A stretch of 64,000 bases of DNA from Strongylocentrotus purpuratus (Eukaryota > Echinodermata > Echinoidea > Camarodonta > Strongylocentrotidae), in NCBI RefSeq assembly GCF_000002235.5, contig NW_022145596.1, forward strand, positions 26,701,299 to 26,765,298. The letters are read 5' to 3'. Each line of letters begins with the position of its first letter. Positions within the stretch are counted from its first letter, which is position 1. Positions 21,162 through 35,921 of this stretch are shown piece by piece. Under the pieces are notes generated by a model. It made no database searches, was not told the origin of the DNA, and worked only from the letters and a program-made list of their open reading frames with translations. The position numbers and the translations under genes are program-made.

Positions 21162-24100
21162 TGTTTTACATTTGCAAATATCTTTCTTAAAAAGAAAGCC
21201 ATGGACTTCTAAGAGGTATCATTATGTTGCGCTTGAGCTTCTCTATCTGTTCTTGACATCGGTTTATCTCTCTCTCATTATTTCTTGCGCAATCGAAAGA
21301 AACGATTAAATCGCGTATATACTGTCATTTTGCGCTAAAAAAGAGCCATTTGAAGCATGTTTTACATTTGCAAATATCTTCTTAAAAAGAAAGCCATGGA
21401 CTTCTAAGAGGTATCATTTTGCGCTATAAAAGAGCCACTTGAAGCATGTTTTACATTTGCAAATATCTTTCTTAAAAAGAAAGCCATGGACTTCTAAGAG
21501 GTATCATTATGTTGCGCTTGAGCTTCTCTATCTGTTCTTGACATGGGTTTATCTCTCTCATCCTTATTTCTTGCGCAATCGAAAGAAAACGATTAAATCG
21601 CGTATATACTGTCATTTTGCGCTATAAAAGAGCCTATTTGAAGCATATTTTACATTTGCAAATATCTTTCTTAAAAAGAAAGCCATGGACTTCTAAGAGG
21701 TATCATTATGTTGCGCTTGAGCTTCTCTATCTGTTCTTGACATCGGTTTATCTCTCTCATTATTTCTTGCGCAATCGAAAGAAAACGAGTAAATCGCGTA
21801 TATACTGTCATTTTGCGCTAAAAAAAGAGCCTATTTGAAGCATGTTTTACATTTGCAAATATCTTTCTTAAAAGGAAAGCCATGGACTTCTAAGAGGTAT
21901 CATTATGTTGCGCTTGAGCTTCTCTATCTGTTCTTGACATCGGTTTATCTCTCTCATCATTATTTCTTGCGCAATCGAAAGAAAACGATTCAATCGCGTA
22001 TAATCATTTTGCGCTATAAAAGAGCCATTTGAAGCATGTTTACATTTGCAAATAACTTTCTTAAAAAGAAAGCCATGGACTTCTAAGAGGTATCATTATG
22101 TTGCGTTTGAGCTTCTCTATCTGTTCTTGACATCGGTTTATCTCTCTCATCATTATTTCTTGCGCAATCGAAAGAACACGATTAAATCGCGTATATACTG
22201 TCATTTTGCGCTATAAAAGAGCCTATTTGAAGCATGTTTTACATTTGCAAATATCCTTCTTAAAAAAGAAAGCCATGGACTTCTAAGAGGTATCATTATG
22301 TTGCGCTTGAGCTTCTCTATCTGTTCTTGATATCGGTTTATCTCTCTCATCATTATTTCTTGCGCAATCGAAAGAACACGATTAAATCGCGTATATACTG
22401 TCATTTTGCGCTATAAAAGAGCCTATTTGAAGCATGTTTTACATTTGCAAATATCCTTCTTAAAAAGAAAGCCATGGACTTCTAAGAGGTATCATTATGT
22501 TGCGCTTGAGCTTCTCTATCTGTTCTTGACACCGGTTTATCTCTCTCATCATTATTTCTTGCGCAATCGAAAGAACACGATTAAATCGCGTATATACTGT
22601 CATTTTGCGCTATAAAAGAGCCTATTTGAAGCATGTTTTACATTTGCAAATATCCTTCTTAAAAAGAAAGCCATGGACTTCTAAGAGGTATCATTATGTT
22701 GCACTTGAGCTTCTCTATCTGTTCTTGACATCGGTTTATCTCTCTCATCATTATTTCTTGCGCAATCCAAAGAACACGATTAAATCGCGTATATACTGTC
22801 ATTTTGCGCTATAAAAGAGCCTATTTGAAGCATGTTTTACATTTGCAAATATCCTTCTTAAAAAGAAAGCCATGGACTTCTAAGAGGTATCATTATGTTG
22901 CGCTTGAGCTTCTCTATCTGTTCTTGACATCGGTTTATCTCTCTCATCATTATTTCTTGCGCAATCCAAAGAACACGATTAAATCGCGTATATACTGTCA
23001 TTTTGCGCTATAAAAGAGCCTATTTGAAGCATGTTTTACATTTGCAAATATCTTTCTTAAAAAGAAAGCCATGGACTTCTAAGAGGTATCATTATGTTGC
23101 GCTTGAGCTTCTCTATCTGTTCTTGACATCGGTTTATCTCTCTCATCATTATTTCTTGCGCAATCGAAAAGAACACGATTAAATCGCGTATATACTGTCA
23201 TTTTGCGCTATAAAAGAGCCTATTTGAAGCATGTTTTACATTTGCAAATATCCTTCTTAAATAGAAAGCCATGGACTTCTAAGAGGTATCATTATGTTGC
23301 GCTTGAGCTTCTCTATCTGTTCTTGACATCGGTTTATCTCTCTCATCATTATTTCTTGCGCAATCGAAAGAACACGATTAAATCGCGTATATACTGTCAT
23401 TTTGCGCTATAAAAGAGCCTATTTGAAGCATGTTTTACATTTGCAAATATCTTTCTTAAAAAGAAAGCCATGGACTTCTAAGAGGTATCATTATGTTGCG
23501 CTTGAGCTTCTCTATCTGTTCTTGACATCGGTTTATCTCTCTCATCATTATTTCTTGCGCAATCGAAAAGAACACGATTAAATCGCGTATATACTGTCAT
23601 TTTGCGCTATAAAAGAGCCTATTTGAAGCATGTTTACATTTGCAAATATCTTTCTTAAAAAGAAAGCCATGGACTTCTAAGAGGAATCATTATGTTGCGC
23701 TTGAGCTTCTCTATCTGTTCTTGACATCGGTTTATCTCTCTCATCATTATTTCTTGCGCAATCCAAAGAACACGATTAAATCGCGTATATACTGTCATTT
23801 TGCGCTATAAAAGAGCCTATTTGAAGCATGTTTTACATTTGCAAATATCTTTCTTAAAAAGAAAGCCATGGACTTCTAAGAGGTATCATTATGTTGCGCT
23901 GAGCTTCTCTATCTGTTCTGACATCGGTTTATCTCTCTCATCATTATTTCTTGCGCAATCGAAAGAAGCACGATTAAATCGCGTATATACGTCATTTTGC
24001 GCTATAAAAGAGCCTATTTGAAGCATGTTTTACATTTGCAAATATCTTTCTTAAAAAGAAAGCATGGACTTAAGAGGTATCATTATGTTGCGCTTGAGCT

Positions 24101-26602
24101 TCTCTATCTGTTCTTGACATCGGTTTATCTCTCTCATCATTATTTCTTGCGCAATCCAAAGAACACGATTAAATCGCGTATATACTGTCATTTGCGCTAT
24201 AAAAGAGCCATTTGAAGCATGTTTTACATTTGCAAATATCTTTCTAAAAAGAAAAGCCATGGACTTCTAAGAGGATATCATTATGTTGCGCTTGAGCTTC
24301 TCTATCTGTTTCTTGACATCGGTTATATCTCTAATCATTTATTTTTTCTTGCCGCAATCGAATAGAACACGATTAAATCGCGTATAACTGTCATTTTGCG
24401 CTATAAAAGAGCTATTTGAAGCATGTTTTATTTGCAAATTATCTTCTTAAAAAGAAAGCCATGGACTTTCTAAGAGGTATCATTATGTTGCGCTGAGCTG
24501 TCTCTATCTGTTCTTGACATCGGTTTATCTCTCTAATCAATTCTTGCGCAATCGAAAGAACACGATTAAATCGGTATATACTGTCATTTTGCGCTATAAA
24601 AGAGCCTATTTGAAGCATGTTTTTACATTTGCAAATATCTTTCTTAAAAGAAAGCCATGGACTCTAAGAGGTATCATATGTTGCGCTTGAGTTCTCTTTC
24701 TGTTCTTGACATCGGTTTATCTCTATCATCCATTATTTCTTGCGCAATCCAAAGAAACACGATTAAATCGCGATATATACTGTCATTTTGCGCTATAAAA
24801 GAGCCTATTTGAAGCATGTTTTACATTTGCAAATATCTTCTTAAAAAAGAAGCCATGGACTTCTAAGAGGTATCATTATGTTGCGCTTGAGCTTCTCTAT
24901 CTGTTCTTGACATCGGTTTATCTCTCTCAACATTATTTCTTGCGCAATCCAAAGAACACGATTAAATCGCGTATATACTGTCATTTTGCGCTATAAAGAG
25001 CCTATTTGAAGCATGTTTTACATTTGCAAATATCCTTCTTAAAAAGAAAGCCATGGACTTCTAAGAGGTATCATTATGTTGCGCTTGAGCTTCTCTATCT
25101 GTTCTTGACATCGGTTTATCTCTCATCATCATTATTTCTTGCGCAATCCAAAGAGCACGATTAAATCGCGTATATACTGTCATTTTGCGCTATAAAAGAG
25201 CCTATTTGAAGCATGTTTTACATTTGCAAATATCTTTCTTAAAAAGAAGCCATGGACTTCTAAGAGGTATCATTATGTTGCGCTTGAGCTTCTCTATCTG
25301 TTCTTGACATCGGTTTATCTCTCTCATCATTATTTCTTGCGCAATCGAAAGAACACGATTAAATCGCGTATATACTGTCATTTTGCGCTATAAAAGAGCC
25401 TATTTGAAGCATGTTTACATTTGCAAATATCCTTCTTAAAAAGAAAAGATGGACTTCTAAGAGGTATCATTATGTTGCGCTTGAGCTTCTCTATCTGTTC
25501 TTGACATCGGTTTATCTCTCTCATCATATTTCTTGCGCAATCGAAAGAACACGATTAAATCGCGTATATACTGTCATTTTGCGCTATAAAAGAGCCTATT
25601 TTGAAGCATGTTTACATTTGCAAATATTCTTTCTTAAAAAGAAAGCCATGGACTTCTAAGAGGTATCATTATGTTGCGCTTGAGCTCTCTATCTGTTCTT
25701 GACATCGGTTTATCTCTCTCATAATTTATTTCTTGCGCAATCCAAAGAACACGATTAAATCGCGTATATACTGTCATTTGCGCTATAAAAGAGCCTATTT
25801 GAAGCATGTTTTACATTTGCAAATATCTTTCTTAAAAAGAAAGCCATGGACTTCTAAGAGGTATCATTATGTTGCGCTTGAGCTTCTCTATCTGTTCTTG
25901 ACATCGGTTATCTCTCTCATCATTATTTCTTGCGCAATCGAAAGAACACGATTAAATCGCGTATATACTGTCATTTTGCGCTATAAAAGAGCCTATTTGA
26001 AGCATGTTTTACATTTGCAAATATCTTTCTTAAAAAGAAAGCCATGGACTTCTAAGAGGTATCATTATGTTGCGCTTGAGCTTCTCTATCTGTTCTTGAC
26101 ATCGGTTTATCTCTCTCATCATTATTTCTTGCGCAATCGAAAGAACACGATTAAATCGCGTATATACTGTCATTTTGCGCTATAAAAGAGCCTATTTAAA
26201 GCATGTTTTACATTTGCAAATATCTTCTTAAAAAGAAAGCCATGGACTTCTAAGAGGTATCATTATGTTGCGCTTGAGCTTCTCTATCTGTTCTTGACAT
26301 CGGTTTATCTCTCTCATCATTATTTCTTGCGCAATCGAAAGAACACGATTAAATCGCGTAATACTGTCATTTTGTTTGGCGCTATAAAAGAGCCTATTTG
26401 AAGCATGTTTTACATTGCAAATATCCTTCTTAAAAAGAAAGCCATGGACTTCTAAGAGGTATCATTATGTTGCGCTTGAGCTTCCTATCTGTTCTTGAAC
26501 ATCGGTTTATCTCTCCTCATCATTATTTCTTGCGCAATCGAAAGAACACGATTAAATCGCGTATATACTGTCATTTTGCGCTATAAAAGAGCTATTTGAA
26601 GC

Positions 26603-27102
26603 NNNNNNNNNNNNNNNNNNNNNNNNNNNNNNNNNNNNNNNNNNNNNNNNNNNNNNNNNNNNNNNNNNNNNNNNNNNNNNNNNNNNNNNNNNNNNNNNNN
26701 NNNNNNNNNNNNNNNNNNNNNNNNNNNNNNNNNNNNNNNNNNNNNNNNNNNNNNNNNNNNNNNNNNNNNNNNNNNNNNNNNNNNNNNNNNNNNNNNNNNN
26801 NNNNNNNNNNNNNNNNNNNNNNNNNNNNNNNNNNNNNNNNNNNNNNNNNNNNNNNNNNNNNNNNNNNNNNNNNNNNNNNNNNNNNNNNNNNNNNNNNNNN
26901 NNNNNNNNNNNNNNNNNNNNNNNNNNNNNNNNNNNNNNNNNNNNNNNNNNNNNNNNNNNNNNNNNNNNNNNNNNNNNNNNNNNNNNNNNNNNNNNNNNNN
27001 NNNNNNNNNNNNNNNNNNNNNNNNNNNNNNNNNNNNNNNNNNNNNNNNNNNNNNNNNNNNNNNNNNNNNNNNNNNNNNNNNNNNNNNNNNNNNNNNNNNN
27101 NN
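26603..27102. other. Assembly gap of 500 N
   Basis: Exactly 500 unknown bases inside the satellite array, a conventional gap size, so the true array length is not known. Confidence 0.99.
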
Positions 27103-30100
27103 TCTATCTGTTCTTGACATCGGTTTATCTCTCTCATCATTATTTCTTGCGCAATCGAAAGAACACGATTAAATCGCGTATATACTGTCATTTTGCGCTA
27201 TAAAAGAGCCTATTTTGAAGCATGTTTTTACATTTGCAAATATCCTTCTTAAAAGAAAGCCATGGACTTCTAAGAGGTATCATTATGTTGCGCTTGAGCT
27301 TCTCTATCTTTTCTTGACATCGGTTTATCTCTCTCATCATTATTTCTTGCGCAATCGAAAGAACACGATTAAATCGCGTATATACTGTCATTTTGCGCTA
27401 TAAAAGAGCCTATTTGAAGCATGTTTTAACATTTGCAAATATCTTTCTTAAAAAGAAAGCCATGGACTCATTATGTTGCGCTTGAGCTTCTCTATCTGTT
27501 CTTGACATCGGTTTATCTCTCTCATCATTATTTCTTGCGCAATCAAAGAACACGATTAAATCGCGTATATACTGTCATTTGCGCTATAAAAGAGCCTATT
27601 TGAAGCATGTTTTACATTTGCAAATATCTTTCTTAAAAAAAAAGCCATGGACTTCTAAGAGGTATCATTATGTTGCGCTTGAGCTTCTCTATCTGTTCTT
27701 GACATCGGTTTATCTCTCTCATCATTATTTCTTGCGCATCCAAAGAACACGATTAAATCGCGTATATACTGTCATTTTGCGCTATAAAAGAGCCTATTTG
27801 AAGCATGTTTTACATTTGCAAATATCTTTCTTAAAAGAAAGCCATGGACTTCTAAGAGGTATCATTATGTTGCGCTTGAGCTTCTCTATCTGTTCTTGAC
27901 ATCGGTTTATCTCTCTCATCATTATTTCTTGCGCAATCGAAAGAACACGATTAAATCGCGTATAATACTGTCATTTTGCGCTATAAAAGAGCCTATTTGA
28001 AGCATGTTTTACATTTGCAAATATCTTTCTTATAAAAGAAAGCCATGGACTTCTAAGAGGTATCATTATGTTGCGCTTGAGCTTCTCTATCTGTTCTTGA
28101 CATCGGTTTATCTCTCTCATCATTATTTCTTGCGCAATCGAAAGAAAACACGATTAAATCGCGTATATACTGTCATTTTGCGCTATAAAAGAGCCTATTT
28201 GAAGCATGTTTTACATTTGCAAATATCTTTCTTAAAAAGAAAGCCATGGACTTCTAAGAGGTATCATTATGTTGCGCTTGAGCTTCTCTATCTGTTCTTG
28301 ACATCGGTTTATCTCTCATCATCATATTCTTGCGCAATCGAAAGAACACGATTAAATCGCGTATATACTGTCATTTTGCGCTATAAAAGAGCCTATTTGA
28401 AGCATGTTTTACATTTGCAAATATCCTTCTTAAAAGAAAGCCATGGACTTCTAAGAGGTATCATTATGTTGCGCTTGAGCTTTCTCTATCTGTTCTTGAC
28501 ATCGGTTTATCTCTCTCATCATTATTTCTTGCGCAATCGAAAGAACACGATTAAATCGCGTATATACTGTCATTTTGCGCTATAAAAGAGCCTATTTGAA
28601 GCATGTTTTACATTTGCAAATATCCTTCTTAAAAAGAAAGCCATGGACTTCTAAGAGGTATCATTATGTTGCGCTTGAGCTTCTCTATCTGTTCTTGACA
28701 TCGGTTTATCTCTCTCATCATTATTTCTTGCGCAATCGAAAGAGCACGATTAAATCGCGTATATACTGTCATTTTGCGCTATAAAAGAGCCTATTTGAAG
28801 CATGTTTTACATTTGCAAATATCCTTCTTAAAAAGAAAGCCATGGACTTCTAAGAGGTATCATTATGTTGCGCTTGAGCTTCTCTATCTGTTCTTGACAT
28901 CGGTTTATCTCTCTCATCATTATTTCTTGCGCAATCCAAAAGAACACGATTAAATCGCGTATATACTGTCATTTTGCGCTATAAAAGAGCCTATTTGAAG
29001 CATGGTTTTACATTTGCAAATATCTTTCTTAAAAAGAAAGCCATGGACTTCTAAGAGGTATCATTATGTTGCGCTTGAGCTTCTCTATCTGTTCTTGACA
29101 TCGGTTTATCTCTCTCATCATTATTTCTTGCGCAATCGAAAAGAACACGATTAAATCGCGTATATACTGTCATTTTGCGCTATAAAAGAGCCTATTTGAA
29201 GCATGTTTTACATTTGCAAATATCTTTCTTAAAAAGAAAGCCATGGACTTCTAAGAGGTATCATTATGTTGCGCTTGAGCTTCTCTATCTGTTCTTGACA
29301 TCGGTTTATCTTCTCTCATCATTATTTCTGCGCAATCGAAAGAACACGATTAAATCGCGTATATACTGTCATTTTGCGCTATAAAAGAGCCTATTTGAAG
29401 CATGTTTTACATTTGCAAATATCCTTCTTAAAAAGAAAGCCATGGACTTCTAAGAGGTATCATTATGTTGCGCTTGAGCTTCTCTATCTGTTCTTGACAT
29501 CGGTTTATCTCTCTCATCATTATTTCTTGCGCAATCGAAAGAACACGATTAAATCGCGTATATACTGTCATTTTGCGCTATAAAAGAGCCTATTTGAAGC
29601 ATGTTTTACATTTGCAAATATCTTCTTAAAAAGAAAGCCATGGACTTCTAAGAGGTATCATTATGTTGCGCTTGAGCTTCTCTATCTGTTCTTGACATCG
29701 GTTTATCTCTCTCATCATTATTTCTTGCGCAATCGAAAGAACACGATTAAATCGCGTATATACTGTCATTTTGCGCTATAAAAGAGCCTATTTGAAGCAT
29801 GTTTTACATTTGCAAATATCTTTCTTAAAAAGAAAGCCATGGACTTCTAAGAGGTATCATTATGTTGCGCTTGAGCTTCTCTATCTGTTCTTGACATCGG
29901 TTTATCTCTCTCATCATTATTTCTTGCGCAATCCAAAGAGCACGATTAAATCGCGTATATACTGTCATTTTGCGCTATAAAAGAGCCTATTTGAAGCATG
30001 TTTTACATTTGCAAATATCTTTCTTAAAAGAAAGCCATGGACTTCTAAGAGGTATCATTATGTTGCGCTTGAGCTTCTCTATCTGTTCTTGACATCGGTT

Positions 30101-33100
30101 TCCTCTCTCATCATTATTTCTTGCGCAACCGAAAGAACACGATTAAATCGCGTATATACTGTCATTTTGCGCTATAAAAGAGCCTATTTGAAGCATGTTT
30201 TACATTTGCAAATATCCTTCTTAAAAAGAAAGCCATGGACTTCTAAGAGGTATCATTATGTTGCGCTTGAGCTTCTCTATCTGTTCTTGACATCGGTTTA
30301 TCTCTCTCATCATTATTTCTTGCGCAATCGAAAGAACACGATTAAATCGCGTATATACTGTCATTTTGCGCTATAAAAGAGCCTATTTGAAGCATGTTTT
30401 ACATTTGCAAATATCTTCTTAAAAAGAAAGCCATGGACTTCTAAGAGGTATCATTATGTTGCGCTTGAGCTTCTCTATCTGTTCTTGACATCGGTTTATC
30501 TCTCTCATCATTATTTTTGCGCAATCAAAGAGCACGATTAAATCGCGTATATACTGTCATTTTGCGCTATAAAAGAGCCTATTTGAAGCATGTTTTACAT
30601 TTGCAAATATCTTTCTTAAAAAGAAAGCCATGGACTTCTAAGAGGTATCATTATGTTGCGCTTGAGCTTCTCTATCTGTTCTTGACATCGGTTTATCTCT
30701 CTCATCATTATTTCTTGCGCAACCGAAAGAACACGATTAAATCGCGTATATACTGTCATTTTGCGCTATAAAAGAGCCTATTTGAAGCATGTTTTACATT
30801 TGCAAATATCTTTCTTAAAAAGAAAGCCATGGACTTCTAAGAGGTATCATTATGTTGCGCTTGAGCTTCTCTATCTGTTCTTGACATCGGTTTATCTCTC
30901 TCATCATTATTTCTTGCGCAATCGAAAGAACACGATTAAATCGCGTATATACTGTCATTTTGCGCTATAAAAGAGCCTATTTGAAGCATGTTTACATTTG
31001 CAAATATCTTTCTTAAAAAGAAAGCCATGGACTTCATTATGTTGCGCTTGAGCTTCTCTATCTGTTCTTGACATCGGTTTATCTCTCTCATCATTATTTC
31101 TTGCGCAATCCAAAGAACACGATTAAATCGCGTATATACTGTCATTTTGCGCTATAAAAGAGCCTATTTGAAGCATGTTTTACATTTGCAAATATCTTTC
31201 TTAAAAAGAAAGCCATGGACTTCTAAGAGGTATCATTATGTTGCGCTTGAGCTTCTCTATCTGTTCTTGACATCGGTTTATCTCTCTCATCATTATTTCT
31301 TGCGCAATCCAAAGAACACGATTAAATCGCGTATATACTGTCATTTTGCGCTATAAAAGAGCCTATTTGAAGCATGTTTTACATTTGCAAATATCTTTCT
31401 TAAAAAGAAAGCCATGGACTTCTAAGAGGTATCATTATGTTGCGCTTGAGCTTCTCTATCTGTTCTTGACATCGGTTTATCTCTCTCATCATTATTTCTT
31501 GCGCAATCGAAAGAACACGATTAAATCGCGTATATACTGTCATTTTGCGCTATAAAAGAGCCTATTTGAAGCATGTTTTACATTTGCAAATATCCTTCTT
31601 AAAAAGAAAGCCATGGACTTCTAAGAGGTATCATTATGTTGCGCTTGAGCTTCTCTATCTGTTCTTGACATCGGTTTATCTCTCTCATCATTATTTCTTG
31701 CGCAATCGAAAGAACACGATTAAATCGCGTATATACTGTCATTTTGCGCTATAAAAGAGCCTATTTGAAGCATGTTTTACATTTGCAAATATCTTTCTTA
31801 AAAAGAAAGCCATGGACTTCTAAGAGGTATCATTATGTTGCGCTTGAGCTTCTCTATCTGTTCTTGACATCGGTTTATCTCTCTCATCATTATTTCTTGC
31901 GCAATCGAAAGAACACGATTAAATCGCGTATATACTGTCATTTTGCGCTATAAAAGAGCCTATTTGAAGCATGTTTTACATTTGCAAATATCCTTCTTAA
32001 AAAGAAAGCCATGGACTTCTAAGAGGTATCATTATGTTGCGCTTGAGCTTCTCTATCTGTTCTTGACATCGGTTTATCTCTCTCATCATTATTTCTTGCG
32101 CAATCGAAAGAACACGATTAAATCGCGTATATACTGTCATTTTGCGCTATAAAAGAGCCTATTTGAAGCATGTTTTACATTTGCAAATATCCTTCTTAAA
32201 AGAAAGCCATGGACTTCTAAGAGGTATCATTATGTTGCGCTTGAGCTTCTCTATCTGTTCTTGACATCGGTTTATCTCTCTCATCATTATTTCTTGCGCA
32301 ATCGAAAGAGCACGATTAAATCGCGTATATACTGTCATTTTGCGCTATAAAAGAGCCTATTTTGAAGCATGTTTTACATTTGCAAATATCTTTCTTAAAA
32401 AGAAAGCCATGGACTTCTAAGAGGTATCATTATGTTGCGCTTGAGCTTCTCTATCTGTTCTTGACATCGGTTTATCTCTCTCATCATTATTTCTTGCGCA
32501 ATCCGAAAGAACACGATTAAATCGCGTATATACTGTCATTTTGCGCTATAAAAGAGCCTATTTGAAGCATGTTTTACATTTGCAAATATCTTTCTTAAAA
32601 AGAAAGCCATGGACTTCTAAGAGGTATCATTATGTTGCGCTTGAGCTTCTCTATCTGTTCTTGACATCGGTTTATCTCTCTCATCATTATTTCTTGCGCA
32701 ATCGAAAGAACACGATTAAATCGCGTATATACTGTCATTTTGCGCTATAAAAGAGCCTATTTGAAGCATGTTTTACATTTGCAAATATCTTTCTTAAAAA
32801 GAAAGCCATGGACTTCTAAGAGGTATCATTATGTTGCGCTTGAGCTTCTCTATCTGTTCTTGACATCGGTTTATCTCTCTCATCATTATTTCTTGCGCAA
32901 TCGAAAGAGCACGATTAAATCGCGTATATACTGTCATTTTGCGCTATAAAAGAGCCTATTTGAAGCATGTTTTACATTTGCAAATATCCTTCTTAAAAAG
33001 AAAGCCATGGACTTCTAAGAGGTATCATTATGTTGCGCTTGAGCTTCTCTATCTGTTCTTGACATCGGTTTATCTCTCTCATCATTATTTCTTGCGCAAT

Positions 33101-35921
33101 CGAAAGAACACGATTAAATCGCGTATATACTGTCATTTTGCGCTATAAAAGAGCCTATTTGAAGCATGTTTTACATTTGCAAATATCTTTCTTAAAAAGA
33201 AAGCCATGGACTTCTAAGAGGTATCATTATGTTGCGCTTGAGCTTCTCTATCTGTTCTTGACATCGGTTTATCTCTCTCATCATTATTTCTTGCGCAATC
33301 GAAAGAACACGATTAAATCGCGTATATACTGTCATTTTGCGCTATAAAAGAGCCTATTTGAAGCATGTTTTACATTTGCAAATATCTTTCTTAAAAAGAA
33401 AGCCATGGACTTCTAAGAGGTATCATTATGTTGCGCTTGAGCTTCTCTATCTGTTCTTGACATCGGTTTATCTCTCTCATCATTATTTCTTGCGCAATCC
33501 AAAGAGCACGATTAAATCGCGTATATACTGTCATTTTGCGCTATAAAAGAGCCTATTTGAAGCATGTTTTACATTTGCAAATATCTTTCTTAAAAAGAAA
33601 GCCATGGACTTCTAAGAGGTATCATTATGTTGCGCTTGAGCTTCTCTATCTGTTCTTGACATCGGTTTATCTCTCTCATCATTATTTCTTGCGCAATCGA
33701 AAGAACACGATTAAATCGCGTATATACTTTCATTTTGCGCTATAAAAGAGCCTATTTGAAGCATGTTTTACATTTGCAAATATCTTCTTAAAAAGAAAGC
33801 CATGGACTTCTAAGAGGTATCATTATGTTGCGCTTGAGCTTCTCTATCTGTTCTTGACATCGGTTTATCTCTCTCATCATTATTTCTTGCGCAATCGAAA
33901 GAACACGATTAAATCGCGTATATACTGTCATTTTGCGCTATAAAAGAGCCTATTTGAAGCATGTTTTACATTTGCAAATATCTTTCTTAAAAAGAAAGCC
34001 ATGGACTTCTAAGAGGTATCATTATGTTGCGCTTGAGCTTCTCTATCTGTTCTTGACATCGGTTTATCTCTCTCATCATTATTTCTTGCGCAATCAAAGA
34101 ACACGATTAAATCGCGTATATACTGTCATTTTGCGCTATAAAAGAGCCTATTTGAAGCATGTTTTACATTTGCAAATATCTTTCTTAAAAAGAAAGCCAT
34201 GGACTTCTAAGAGGTATCATTATGTTGCGCTTGAGCTTCTCTATCTGTTCTTGACATCGGTTTATCTCTCTCATCATTATTTCTTGCGCAATCCAAAGAA
34301 CACGATTAAATCGCGTATATACTGTCATTTTGCGCTATAAAAGAGCCTATTTGAAGCATGTTTTACATTTGCAAATATCTTTCTTAAAAAGAAAGCCATG
34401 GACTTCTAAGAGGTATCATTATGTTGCGCTTGAGCTTCTCTATCTGTTCTTGACATCGGTTTATCTCTCTCATCATTATTTCTTGCGCAATCGAAAGAAC
34501 ACGATTAAATCGCGTATATACTGTCATTTTGCGCTATAAAAGAGCCTATTTGAAGCATGTTTTACATTTGCAAATATCCTTCTTAAATAGAAAGCCATGG
34601 ACTTCTAAGAGGTATCATTATGTTGCGCTTGAGCTTCTCTATCTGTTCTTGACATCGGTTTATCTCTCTTATCATTATTTCTTGCGCAATCGAAAGAACA
34701 CGATTAAATCGCGTATATACTGTCATTTTGCGCTATAAAAGAGCCTATTTGAAGCATGTTTTACATTTGCAAATATCTTTCTTAAAAAGAAAGCCATGGA
34801 CTTCTAAGAGGTATCATTATGTTGCGCTTGAGCTTCTCTATCTGTTCTTGACATCGGTTTATCTCTCTCATCATTATTTCTTGCGCAATCGAAAGAACAC
34901 GATTAAATCGCGTATATACTGTCATTTTGCGCTATAAAAGAGCCTATTTGAAGCATGTTTTACATTTGCAAATATCCTTCTTAAAAAGAAAGCCATGGAC
35001 TTCTAAGAGGTATCATTATGTTGCGCTTGAGCTTCTCTATCTGTTCTTGACATCGGTTTATCTCTCTCATCATTATTTCTTGCGCAATCGAAAGAACACG
35101 ATTAAATCGCGTATATACTGTCATTTTGCGCTATAAAAGAGCCTATTTGAAGCATGTTTTACATTTGCAAATATCTTTCTTAAAAAGAAAGCCATGGACT
35201 TCTAAGAGGTATCATTATGTTGCGCTTGAGCTTCTCTATCTGTTCTTGACATCGGTTTATCTCTCTCATCATTATTTCTTGCGCAATCGAAAGAGCACGA
35301 TTAAATCGCGTATATACTGTCATTTTGCGCTATAAAAGAGCCTATTTGAAGCATGTTTTACATTTGCAAATATCCTTCTTAAAAAGAAAGCCATGGACTT
35401 CTAAGAGGTATCATTATGTTGCGCTTGAGCTTCTCTATCTGTTCTTGACATCGGTTTATCTCTCTCATCATTATTTCTTGCGCAATCCAAAGAACACGAT
35501 TAAATCGCGTATATACTGTCATTTTGCGCTATAAAAGAGCCTATTTGAAGCATGTTTTACATTTGCAAATATCTTTCTTAAAAAGAAAGCCATGGACTTC
35601 TAAGAGGTATCATTATGTTGCGCTTGAGCTTTTCTATCTGTTCTTGACATCGGTTTATCTCTCTCATCATTATTTCTTGCGCAATCGAAAGAGCACGATT
35701 AAATCGCGTATATACTGTCATTTTGCGCTATAAAAGAGCCTATTTGAAGCATGTTTTACATTTGCAAATATCCTTCTTAAAAAGAAAGCCATGGACTTCT
35801 AAGAGGTATCATTATGTTGCGCTTGAGCTTCTCTATCTGTTCTTGACATCGGTTTATCTCTCTCATCATTATTTCTTGCGCAATCCAAAGAACACGATTA
35901 AATCGCGTATATACTGTCATT

